From Rhodanobacter sp. 67-28 (GTDB lineage: Bacteria; Pseudomonadota; Gammaproteobacteria; Xanthomonadales; Rhodanobacteraceae): a stretch of DNA of 64,000 nt. This document shows, piece after piece, positions 56,582 through 64,000 of this stretch. The stretch is from contig MKTU01000024.1 of assembly GCA_001898415.1 (NCBI GenBank), positions 84,656 through 148,655 of the forward strand, written 5' to 3'. A model generated the notes under the pieces. That model had not been told where the DNA came from. It saw nothing but the letters and a program-made list of their open reading frames with translations, and searched no databases. The position numbers were made by a program, and so were the translations under genes. Each line of letters starts with the position of its first letter. Positions within the stretch are counted from its first letter, which is position 1.

Positions 56582-56737
56582 GCCCCGCACGAGGCAAAGG
56601 AAGGGCCGGAGGGTACTGCCCGCATACGGCAAACAGCAGTCTAGACGTCCAAACGAGTCGTCCTCGAAAAACCATTTGCAATTCCAATGCCGCAGCGCAA
56701 CACTGACTGAACAACCATCCCCTGACAGCGAACCCCC

Positions 56738-59353
56738 GTGACCTCGCCAACCTCCGCGCCGCTGCCCGCCGACGCTCCCTGGATCGTGATGAAGTTCGGC
56801 GGCACCAGCGTCGCCACGCTTCCTCGCTGGCAGAACATCCGTGAGCTGGTCGCCAGCCGCCGCGCCGAAGGCGCGCGCGTGCTGGTCGTCGTTTCCGCGC
56901 TGACTGGCATCACCGACGCGCTGAAACAACTGTGCGGCGAGGGCGGGCAGGACAAGCGCAAGGCGGCGGCCGGCGCGATCGCGCAACGCCACTACGACCT
57001 GCTGGAGCACATGCAGCTGGCGTTGCCGGACACGCTCGGCGAGCGGCTGGGCGAGCTGGCGCGGCTGGCCGAGGACGGCCCCGCGGCGCGCGGCGAGCTG
57101 GCCTGGCAGGCGCAGGTGCAGGCGCACGGCGAGCTGATGTCCAGCGCGCTCGGCGCGGCGTTCCTCAGCCACAGCGGCCTGCCCACGCAGTGGCTGGACG
57201 CGCGCGACTGCCTGGCGGCGGTGGCGCTGCCGAACCAGAACGAGCGCACCCGGCTGCTGTCGGCAATGGTCGAGGCGAAGCCCGATCCGGCGCTGGCGGC
57301 GCGGCTGGCCGCGCTGGGCGAGGTGTTCATCACCCAGGGCTTCATTGCGCGCGAGACGCATGGCCGCACCGTGCTGCTCGGCCGCGGCGGCTCGGATACC
57401 TCGGCCGCCTATTTCGGCGCATTGCTGAAGGCGCAGCGGGTGGAGATATGGACCGACGTGGCCGGCATGTTCACCGCCAACCCGCGCCAGGTGCCGGGCG
57501 CCCGCCTGCTGCAGCGGCTGGATTACGAGGAGGCGCAGGAAATCGCCTCGACCGGCGCCAAGGTGCTGCATCCGCGCTGCCTGTCGCCGCTGCGCGAGCC
57601 GCGTGTGCCGCTGCTGATCAAGGACACCAACCGGCCCGAACTCGACGGCACCGTGATCGGCCCGGAGGTGCGCGCGCATGCACCCAGCGTCAAGGCGATC
57701 AGCGCGCGCAAGGGCATCACCCTGGTCTCGATGGAGTCGGTCGGCATGTGGCAACAGGTCGGCTTCCTCGCCGACGTGTTCGCGCATTTCAAGCAGCACG
57801 GCCTGTCGGTGGACCTGATCGGTTCGGCCGAGACCAACGTCACCGTGTCGCTCGATCCCACCGAGAACCTGCTCGACTCCGACGCGATCGCCGCGCTGGC
57901 CAGCGACCTGGCCAAGGTGTGCCGGGTCAAGGTGATCGCGCCGTGCGCGGCGATCACCCTGGTCGGCCGCGGCATGCGCTCGCTGCTGCACACCTTGTCC
58001 GGCGTGCTGGCCGAGTTCGGCCAGCTGCGCGTGCACATGATTTCGCAGTCGTCGAACAACCTGAACCTGACGTTCGTGGTGGACGAGGAAGTGGTTGATG
58101 CGCTGCTGCCGCATCTGCACGACTTGCTGATTGGCGCCGGCGCCCTGCGCACGGACGACAGCGCGCTGTTCGGCCCCAGCTGGCAGATGCTGTATGGCGG
58201 CGGCGAAATCGTTCCCGCCGTGCCGGCATGGTGGCGCCAGGCGCAGCGTCCGCGCCTGCTGGAACTGGCCGCCGAAGCCACGCCGCGCTACGTCTACCAC
58301 CTGCCCACGGTGCGCCAGCAGGCGCGCGAGCTGAAATCGCTGGCGGCGGTGGATCGGCTGCACTACGCGGTGAAGGCGAACACGCATCCGGCGATCCTGC
58401 GCGCGCTGGCGGCGGAGGGCTTCGCGTTCGAGTGCGTGTCGCCGGGTGAACTGAAAGCGGTCGCCGCGGTGGTGGCGGAATCGGTGCCGCTGCTGTTCAC
58501 GCCGAACTTCGCGCCGCGCGAGGATTACGTCCATGCGCTGGGCACCCGCGCCAGCGTCACGCTGGACGCGTTGCATCCGCTGCAGCACTGGGGCGAGCTG
58601 TTCCGCGGTCGCGAGATCGTGTTGCGGGTCGACCTGGGCCGCGGCCTGGGCCACCACGAAAAAGTGCGTACCGGTGGCAGCGCCAGCAAGTTCGGCCTGC
58701 CGCTGGATCAGTTGCCGACATTCCTGCAGCTGGCCGATGCGCATGGCGTGGCCGTGCGCGGCCTGCACGCGCATCTTGGCTCGGGCGTGCTCGACGCCGC
58801 GCATTGGGGCGAGGTGTATGCGCAGTTGGCCAGCCTGGCCGAGCGCATCGCCAGCGTGGTGTTCCTCAACATCGGCGGTGGCCTCGGCGTGCCGGCGCAC
58901 CCGGGCGAGGCGCCGCTGGACATCGCTGCGCTCGACCGTGCGCTGCGTGAGGTCAAGGCGGTCTATCCGCAATACCAGCTGTGGATGGAGCCGGGCCGTT
59001 ACCTGGTCGCCGACGCCGGCGTGCTGCTGACGCGGGTGACCCAGCTGAAGGACAAGGGCGGCTTCCGCTACCTCGGCGTGGACACCGGCATGAACAGCCT
59101 GATCCGCCCCGCGCTGTACGACGCCTGGCACAAGATCGTCAACCTCACCCGGCTTGGCGAACCGGCCACCGCGCTTTACCAGGTGGTCGGCCCGATCTGC
59201 GAGTCGGGCGACGTGCTGGGCACCGACCGCCGACTGCAGGAGGCGGCCGAGGGCGACGTGATCCTGATCGCGCAGGCCGGTGCCTACGGCAAGGTGATGT
59301 CCTCGCATTACAACCTGCGCGACGAGGCCGACGAGGTGGTGATCGACGACTGA
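56738..59353 (+). CDS. lysAC: Bifunctional aspartate kinase / diaminopimelate decarboxylase
   Basis: Single 871-residue protein joining the first and last steps of lysine synthesis. Residues 1-480: aspartokinase with MKFGGTSV, VVVSALTGITD, GRGGSDTSAAYFGALL, TADVAGM-like ...TDVAGMFTANPR and two ACT modules (KGITLVSMESVGMW, then VIAPCAAITLVGRGM). Residues about 500-871: PLP-dependent decarboxylase with K546 in HYAVKANTHPAI, HLGSGV, NIGGGLGVP, EPGRYLV and CESGDVLG. The fusion is a known xanthomonad trait. It starts with GTG and has no clear ribosome site. Confidence 0.96.
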   Translation: MTSPTSAPLPADAPWIVMKFGGTSVATLPRWQNIRELVASRRAEGARVLVVVSALTGITDALKQLCGEGGQDKRKAAAGAIAQRHYDLLEHMQLALPDTLGERLGELARLAEDGPAARGELAWQAQVQAHGELMSSALGAAFLSHSGLPTQWLDARDCLAAVALPNQNERTRLLSAMVEAKPDPALAARLAALGEVFITQGFIARETHGRTVLLGRGGSDTSAAYFGALLKAQRVEIWTDVAGMFTANPRQVPGARLLQRLDYEEAQEIASTGAKVLHPRCLSPLREPRVPLLIKDTNRPELDGTVIGPEVRAHAPSVKAISARKGITLVSMESVGMWQQVGFLADVFAHFKQHGLSVDLIGSAETNVTVSLDPTENLLDSDAIAALASDLAKVCRVKVIAPCAAITLVGRGMRSLLHTLSGVLAEFGQLRVHMISQSSNNLNLTFVVDEEVVDALLPHLHDLLIGAGALRTDDSALFGPSWQMLYGGGEIVPAVPAWWRQAQRPRLLELAAEATPRYVYHLPTVRQQARELKSLAAVDRLHYAVKANTHPAILRALAAEGFAFECVSPGELKAVAAVVAESVPLLFTPNFAPREDYVHALGTRASVTLDALHPLQHWGELFRGREIVLRVDLGRGLGHHEKVRTGGSASKFGLPLDQLPTFLQLADAHGVAVRGLHAHLGSGVLDAAHWGEVYAQLASLAERIASVVFLNIGGGLGVPAHPGEAPLDIAALDRALREVKAVYPQYQLWMEPGRYLVADAGVLLTRVTQLKDKGGFRYLGVDTGMNSLIRPALYDAWHKIVNLTRLGEPATALYQVVGPICESGDVLGTDRRLQEAAEGDVILIAQAGAYGKVMSSHYNLRDEADEVVIDD

Positions 59354-59463
59354 TCCGGAGCGCGCCTGTCCCGCTCTTTGGCCGGCGAAAGCCATCGAAC
59401 GGGCACCGCCTGAAGCTAGAATCAGCCTGTTCGCTCCCGACGATGCGGGCGATGGAGAAAGAT

Positions 59464-60804
59464 GTGAGCAACACGATGCAACCGCGCCTCACCCGGGTCT
59501 TCCGCTTCGTGCGTGCGAGCTACACCGACGGCGTGGCCGAGCTGGCGTATGCGTTCGACGACGGCGAGGAACTGGTCGAGACGATCCGCTTTCCGCAGGC
59601 GCCGGCGGTTCCCGCCGAGCGGCGCGCGGCGTTCGATGCGGCGCTGAAACTGCTGCACCTGGTCGCCGGCGTCAGCTACTACAAGGCCGGCGTGCCGCCG
59701 AAGATCGAGCTGGCCGATGGTCCGCTCGACGATGCCACCGCCGAACTGCTGGAACAGCTGTACCTGCACGGGCTGGCCGAGTTCGCCTATCGCAACGGGC
59801 TGGACCTGCGCGGGCGGATCAACTTCCCGCGTGGCGGCAGCACGCCCACGGTCGGCGCGCTGGAGTTGCCCAAACGCACCCTGGTGCCGATCGGCGGCGG
59901 CAAGGATTCGCTGGTGGCGGTGGAGGCGATCAAGTCCATCGGCGGCGAGGCGACTGCGGCATGGGTCGGCAGCTCCGCGCTGATCGCCGGCTGCGCCGAG
60001 CGGACTGGCCTGCCCACCTTGAACATCCAACGCGAACTGGCGCCGGGCCTGTTCGAGCTGAACCGGCTCGGCGCGTGGAACGGGCACATCCCGGTGACCG
60101 CGGTGAACTCGGCGATCCTCGCCGTGGCTGCGGTCCTGTACGGCTACGATTCGATCGCGTTCGCCAACGAGCGTTCGGCCTCCGCCGCCACGCTGGAGTA
60201 CGACGGCCAGCAGGTGAACCATCAGTGGAGCAAGAGCCTCGCGTTCGAGACGCTGCTGGGTGACTGGTTGCATACCCACGTGGCCGCCGACCTCGACTAC
60301 TGCTCGCTGCTGCGGCCGTACTCGGAGCTGGCGATCACCCGCGCGTTCGCGAAACTGACGCCGTACTTCGATGTGTTCTCCAGTTGCAACCGCAACTTCA
60401 GGCTGCTCGGCCCGAAGCCGGTGGACCGCTGGTGCGGGCAGTGCCCGAAATGCCACTTCGTGTTCCTCGCGCTGGCGCCGTTCCTGCCCAAGCCGCGGCT
60501 GCTGGCGATCTTCGGCCGCAACCTGCTGGATGACGAAAACCAGGCCGCCGGCTTCGACGCGCTGCTGGAATACCGGGACCACAAGCCGTTCGAGTGCGTG
60601 GGCGAGGGCGCCGAGGCGCGCGCGGCGATGCATGCGCTGAGCCAGCGGCCGGAGTGGCAGGAAGATGCGCTGGTCGAACGCTTCCGCAGCGAAATCCTGC
60701 CGCAGCTCGACGCAACGCAGCTGGCGCTGGAGCCGTGGCTGCAGCCGTCGCCCGAACACCGCGTGCCGGCACGCCTGCAGGCGGCGCTGGCGGCGATCGG
60801 TTGA
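59464..60804 (+). CDS. murL: UDP-MurNAc-L-Ala-L-Glu epimerase MurL
   Basis: MurL inverts L-Glu to D-Glu on UDP-MurNAc-L-Ala-L-Glu, allowing peptidoglycan synthesis without glutamate racemase. The 446-residue product has LVPIGGGKDSLVAVEAI, a PP-loop-like ATP motif near residue 140, FANERSASAATLEYDGQQVNHQWSKS and a cysteine-rich DRWCGQCPKCHFVF. I chose the GTG at 59464 because GGAG lies 6 bases upstream; an in-frame ATG at 59452 is the alternative. A TAGAAT hexamer at 59417 could be a -10 element. Coupled to murD2 by ATGA. Confidence 0.9.
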   Translation: MSNTMQPRLTRVFRFVRASYTDGVAELAYAFDDGEELVETIRFPQAPAVPAERRAAFDAALKLLHLVAGVSYYKAGVPPKIELADGPLDDATAELLEQLYLHGLAEFAYRNGLDLRGRINFPRGGSTPTVGALELPKRTLVPIGGGKDSLVAVEAIKSIGGEATAAWVGSSALIAGCAERTGLPTLNIQRELAPGLFELNRLGAWNGHIPVTAVNSAILAVAAVLYGYDSIAFANERSASAATLEYDGQQVNHQWSKSLAFETLLGDWLHTHVAADLDYCSLLRPYSELAITRAFAKLTPYFDVFSSCNRNFRLLGPKPVDRWCGQCPKCHFVFLALAPFLPKPRLLAIFGRNLLDDENQAAGFDALLEYRDHKPFECVGEGAEARAAMHALSQRPEWQEDALVERFRSEILPQLDATQLALEPWLQPSPEHRVPARLQAALAAIG

Positions 60805-62177
60805 TGCGCTTCGACGAGCTTCGCGATCGCCGCGTGGCGATCTGGGGTTTCGGCCGCGAAGGCCATGCGGTGATCAAGGCGCTGCGTTCGCGGCTGCCGA
60901 CGCAGGCACTGACCTTGTTCTGCAGCGCCGCCGAAGTCGAGGCGGCGCGTGCGTTCGACGCGGCGCTGGACATCATCGTCGGCGAGCCGGATGCGGTGGC
61001 GCTGGCCCGCTTCGACGTGGTGGTGAAGTCGCCCGGCATCTCCGCCTACAAGCCGGCGTTGCTGGCCGCGCAGGCGCAGGGCACGCGGTTCACTTCCGGT
61101 ACCGCGCTTTGGTTTGGCGAGCATCCGGATGCGCGCGTGATCGCGGTCACCGGCACCAAGGGCAAGAGCACCACCAGCGCGCTGCTCGCGCACCTGGCGC
61201 GCGCACTCGGCGTGCGCACCGCACTGGCCGGCAACATCGGCCTGCCGTTGCCGGAGCTGCTCGACCAGCACGCGGACCTGTGGGTGATCGAACTGTCCAG
61301 CTTCCAGACCGGCGAAGCCGGTCCGCTGGAACTGGGCGTGGTCACCAGCCTGTACGAGGAACACCTGGACTGGCACGGCTCGCGCGAGCGCTACGTGGCC
61401 GACAAACTGAAGCTGGCCGACGTGTCGCGCACGCTGCTGGTCAACGGCCTGCAGCCGAATCTGCTGCAGTACACCGCCGCGCATCCGCGTCGCCTGGTGT
61501 TCGGCACGCCGGAAGGCTGGCACGTGCGCGATGGCATGGTCTGCCGCGGTGCGCAGCCGGTATTCGACAGCGTCGCGCTGGCGGCGCCCGGCCTGCACAA
61601 CGCGCTCAACGCCTGCGCCGCGCTGGCCGCGCTGGAAACGATCGGCATGGACGCGCTCGCCGCCGCGCCGGCACTGGCCACCTTCCGCCCGCTGCCGCAC
61701 CGGCTGCAGCCGCTGGGAGAACACGACGGCTGGCACTGGGTCAACGACTCGATCAGCACCACGCCGCTGGCCACGCTGGCCGCGCTGGAAAGCCTGCACG
61801 ACCGCACGGTGACCGTGCTGGTCGGTGGGCACGACCGCGGGCTGGACTGGACGCCGTTCGTCGAGGCGATGCGGACCTCGCCGGCACACGCGATCGTGTG
61901 CATGGGCAGCAACGGGGCGCGCATCGACACAGCGCTGCGCGCGGCCGGCGTCGGCTGTCCGGTTCTGCGGGTGGGCGAGCTGGCCGACGCGGTGGAGGCG
62001 GCCCGGGCGCACACGCCCGCACAGGGCGTGATCCTGCTGTCGCCCGGTGCGCCCAGCTTCGACCAGTTCAAGGACTATGCGCAGCGGGGGCGCCGGTTCA
62101 GTGCGCTGGCCGGGTTCGATGCGGCCACGATTGCCGGCATCGACGGCTTGGGAATCGAGGGCGCACCACGCGGCTGA
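60804..62177 (+). CDS. murD2: UDP-MurNAc-L-Ala:L-glutamate ligase MurD2
   Basis: Mur-ligase paralogue that adds L-Glu (not D-Glu) to UDP-MurNAc-L-Ala; MurL then epimerises it. The 457-residue product has IWGFGREGHAVIKAL at the start, the P-loop VTGTKGKSTTSALL, ELSSFQT, LYEEHLDWHGS and the C-terminal NDSISTTPLATLAAL and GGHDRGLDW. Assignment to MurD2 rather than MurD rests on coupling to murL and absence of other mur genes nearby. Confidence 0.88.
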   Translation: MRFDELRDRRVAIWGFGREGHAVIKALRSRLPTQALTLFCSAAEVEAARAFDAALDIIVGEPDAVALARFDVVVKSPGISAYKPALLAAQAQGTRFTSGTALWFGEHPDARVIAVTGTKGKSTTSALLAHLARALGVRTALAGNIGLPLPELLDQHADLWVIELSSFQTGEAGPLELGVVTSLYEEHLDWHGSRERYVADKLKLADVSRTLLVNGLQPNLLQYTAAHPRRLVFGTPEGWHVRDGMVCRGAQPVFDSVALAAPGLHNALNACAALAALETIGMDALAAAPALATFRPLPHRLQPLGEHDGWHWVNDSISTTPLATLAALESLHDRTVTVLVGGHDRGLDWTPFVEAMRTSPAHAIVCMGSNGARIDTALRAAGVGCPVLRVGELADAVEAARAHTPAQGVILLSPGAPSFDQFKDYAQRGRRFSALAGFDAATIAGIDGLGIEGAPRG

Positions 62178-62187
62178 AGCGCCGGCG

Positions 62188-62628
62188 TCACGCCTGGAGT
62201 TGCCCGAGCGCCTGCTTGATCTTCACCATGTCCGGGCCCGCCCCGACTCCCTCGTAGAATGACAGGTCCTCGTCGATGCCGACCAGCCTCAGGCACTGGC
62301 CGCCGGGCGCCTGGAAATAGAGGTGCGGGTCGGGCAGGGCGAGCTTCCTCACGCCGGAGTCTAGGATCCGGCGGGTCATGGCTTCCACGTCGTCGGTCTT
62401 GAGTTCCAGCCAGACCGATCGCGCCGTCCGAAGGAATTCGCTCTCGTCGGGAACGTCGCCATACAGGAAGGCGATATAGAAGTCGTCGCCGAGGCGGATG
62501 AAGTCGCGATCCGGGTCGGCCTTCTTCAGCGCTCCGCCGAGCACGTCGCAGTAGAACCGGCGGATGCCGTCGCGGTCCTGCCGGGGCACCAGCACCGACG
62601 AATGGTTTCCAAGAACGACCTTTGCCAT
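62188..62628 (-). CDS. VOC-superfamily (glyoxalase/bleomycin-resistance fold) protein
   Basis: The 146-residue product begins NHSSVLVPRQDRDGIRRFYCDVLGG, a typical VOC first module, and contains LYFQAPGGQCLRLVGID in the second. Metal ligands and substrate are not assignable. It is convergent with murD2 (10-base gap) and followed upstream on its strand by three other small soluble proteins. Confidence 0.8.
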   Translation of the reverse strand: MAKVVLGNHSSVLVPRQDRDGIRRFYCDVLGGALKKADPDRDFIRLGDDFYIAFLYGDVPDESEFLRTARSVWLELKTDDVEAMTRRILDSGVRKLALPDPHLYFQAPGGQCLRLVGIDEDLSFYEGVGAGPDMVKIKQALGQLQA

Positions 62629-62656
62629 GACGGATTTCCTCCGCGGGGTGGATGCC

Positions 62657-63142
62657 TCAATGCGTGGCCGGCAGCCCGGCGCGGGACGGGTTCGCCGGGT
62701 AGGGTTCCATCAGCGCGACGAGTCCGGTCTCGAGCAAGGACTTGAGGTTCGAAACGACTTTCGGCCACCCGGCCGACACCGCCTCGATGAGCTTGGAGGG
62801 GCTGCGGTCGATGCTGTGGATGATGGTGAGCTTGACGGCGGTGCCGCTGGGCTCCAGTTGCATCGTGCAATGCGAGGGGCCTTCGGCCCGGAGCTCGGGC
62901 TTGAGCTGGTGCTGCCAGCGGATCGACAACCACCGCAGCGGTTCGGCCTCGACGATGGTGCCGGAGTCGAACACTTGCCCGTCGGCGGACAAAAGCTCCC
63001 AGGAGGATCCCGGCGTCCACTGGCTTTCGCAGCGCATGCCGAACCAGTATTGTGCGATGAACCTGGGCTCGGTCAGCAGCAGCCACAGCTTGTCCGGGTT
63101 GGTGCGGATGTAGGCGACGTATTCGAAAGTGGAAGCGATCAC
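62657..63142 (-). CDS. SRPBCC (AHSA1-like) domain protein
   Basis: The 161-residue product has the activator-of-Hsp90-homologue pattern: YIRTNPDKLWLLLTEPRFIAQYWFG near the start, WTPGSSWELL, PLRWLSIRWQHQL and the C-terminal helix with SAGWPKVVSNLKSLLETG. These START-fold proteins bind hydrophobic ligands. Function unknown. A second SRPBCC gene lies at the window edge. Confidence 0.85.
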   Translation of the reverse strand: MIASTFEYVAYIRTNPDKLWLLLTEPRFIAQYWFGMRCESQWTPGSSWELLSADGQVFDSGTIVEAEPLRWLSIRWQHQLKPELRAEGPSHCTMQLEPSGTAVKLTIIHSIDRSPSKLIEAVSAGWPKVVSNLKSLLETGLVALMEPYPANPSRAGLPATH

Positions 63143-63196
63143 GGCGTTCCTCCTGCGCGGTTCGCGGATCTCGATGAGGGCATGGCCCGCAGCCGC

Positions 63197-63688
63197 TCAG
63201 GAATGGCCGTGGAGCAGCTGGTGCGCCGACGAGCCGGTGGTGGGCACGGTGTTGCTGCTCTGCATCAGCACCCAGCGGCCATCGTCGTGGCGCCAGCTGG
63301 TGCCGAAGCGCACCGTGACCGGTGGCCTGCCGCCGGCCGAGAACGGTACGTCGAAGAACGCGCTGGCGACCGTGCCTTCGACGCGGATGTCCAGGTTGGC
63401 GGGAGCGCCGAAGCGCGCGGTCTTCCACAACGCGAAGTCGTCGGCCATCAGCTGCCGCAGTCCGGCGTCGTCGCGGACGACCTCGGTGACGTCGCTGCCG
63501 TAGATCGTGAAGCCGCGCGGGTCGAGCATGGCCAGCACGGCAGCCGGGTCGTTCGCGGCGTAGGCGTGCAGCAGCTTGTCGACCTGCTGTTCAACCTCGC
63601 CGCGGGCGTCGGTGGTGCGCGGCGAGGTTGACGCGCACGCCGCCAGGGCCAGTGCAAGCGCCAGGGCAAAACTGCGGGAGGTCTTCAT
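63197..63688 (-). CDS. SnoaL/DUF4440-like lipoprotein
   Basis: The 163-residue product has a lipoprotein signal with lipobox LAAC near residue 18. A cystatin-like (NTF2) fold follows: VDKLLHAYAANDPAAVLAMLDP, then FGTSWRHDDGRWVLMQSSNT. This pattern is of the DUF4440/SgcJ group with no known substrate here. Its ATG overlaps the stop of the upstream SRPBCC gene, so they are coupled. Confidence 0.78.
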   Translation of the reverse strand: MKTSRSFALALALALAACASTSPRTTDARGEVEQQVDKLLHAYAANDPAAVLAMLDPRGFTIYGSDVTEVVRDDAGLRQLMADDFALWKTARFGAPANLDIRVEGTVASAFFDVPFSAGGRPPVTVRFGTSWRHDDGRWVLMQSSNTVPTTGSSAHQLLHGHS

Positions 63689-64000
63689 GCGCGCGCCTCG
63701 CCGTCCGGGCCGGTGGCTGCCGCGAAGGCAGCCAGCAGGGCGCCCCAGCCGCCGGAAACGGCATCGTGGATGGCCTGGCCGGCCGCGCCATGGCGCTCGA
63801 AGCCGCGATGCTCGAACTCGACCCGCGTGCGCGTGGGCGATTCCGCGATGAAGCGCACTTCGAACTCGCTGCTGCGGGCGAGCTCGGGTTCGAACTGCCA
63901 CTGGCCGTTGATCTGCCACGAAACCCGCACGCTGGCGGGCGGATCCCAGGCCAGCACATGGCCCCAGTCGCACTCGCTGCCATCGACGCCGCGCTCGTAC
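63685..64000 (-). CDS. SRPBCC (AHSA1-like) protein, 5' end beyond window
   Basis: The frame is open to the last base (visible N-terminal part YERGVDGSECDWGHVLAWDPP), so the start lies outside. GQWQFEPELARSSEFEVRFI, TRVEFEHRGFERHG and the C-terminal AVSGGWGALLAAFAA helix match AHSA1-type SRPBCC domains. Likely a paralogue of the gene at 62657-63142. The stop overlaps the lipoprotein start (ATGA). Confidence 0.82.
   Translation of the reverse strand, partial: YERGVDGSECDWGHVLAWDPPASVRVSWQINGQWQFEPELARSSEFEVRFIAESPTRTRVEFEHRGFERHGAAGQAIHDAVSGGWGALLAAFAAATGPDGEARA

Noticed and set aside
56531..59395. Minus-strand open frame of about 954 codons opposite lysAC
   Set aside because: Same cause; the plus strand encodes an intact bifunctional enzyme with all motifs.

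Overview
The window looks like a chromosomal segment of a high-GC gammaproteobacterium of the Xanthomonadales, most likely Rhodanobacteraceae (Rhodanobacter/Dyella-like). The basis is gene content and order: a lysA-lysC fusion, the MurL/MurD2 route to D-glutamate in peptidoglycan, the yebC-ruvCA...ruvB-ybgC-tolQRAB-pal-cpoB-queE-queC order, ribH-nusB-thiL-pgpA, and very high GC with tightly overlapping genes. The genus is inferred; no rRNA gene is present. No prophage, insertion sequence, CRISPR array or plasmid gene was seen.

Layout. 1-12.5 kb holds housekeeping genes: a lipase-like fragment, yebC, Holliday-junction resolution (ruvC, ruvA, ruvB) with a kup potassium transporter inserted, then ybgC-tolQRAB-pal-cpoB (envelope constriction) and queE/queC (queuosine). 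After tRNA-Lys come a hybrid histidine kinase, a TVP38-type membrane protein, a deaminase and glnS (12.6-17.8 kb). At 17.9-22.2 kb are DUF2007, ldcA, ribH, nusB, an acetyltransferase, thiL and pgpA.

22.4-31.7 kb is an oxidative or photo-oxidative stress block: catalase-family peroxidase plus cytochrome b561; lipocalin, TspO-like protein, FeS-type (6-4)-photolyase-like protein and an extra-cysteine ferrochelatase; GTP cyclohydrolase I; two SDR proteins; a MipA/OmpV-like porin. Five transcription units here carry the same bipartite promoter, GCATC(C/G)-N16-CGTA(T/C)(G/C), with invariant spacing. This points to one alternative (ECF-type) sigma factor. A weaker copy precedes the OmpW-like gene at 40.0 kb.

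31.8-39.6 kb is a compact accessory unit: a LysR regulator divergent from dabB-dabA (energy-coupled inorganic carbon accumulation), followed without a gap by a Sua5-type threonylcarbamoyl-AMP synthase, a CysD-like adenylyltransferase with no CysN partner, and a DUF6671 zinc-ribbon protein. Sua5 enzymes consume bicarbonate, so the operon may join bicarbonate supply to a bicarbonate-using, nucleotide-activating pathway. This is the best candidate for an undescribed system. An OmpW-like porin, MAPEG protein and lipoprotein azurin follow.

42-64 kb returns to metabolism: aroB/aroK, an epimerase, ybjQ, dodecin, a glycerate-kinase-like P-loop kinase, pdxH, yjbQ, a periplasmic molybdenum hydroxylase pair whose small subunit has lost one whole FeS-cluster cysteine set, an amino-acid permease, a PhzF protein, a secreted S53 peptidase, class I fumarase, lysAC, murL-murD2, and a group of small VOC, SRPBCC and SnoaL-like proteins running off the right edge. 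Dispersed palindromic repeats typical of xanthomonads sit in several intergenic gaps.
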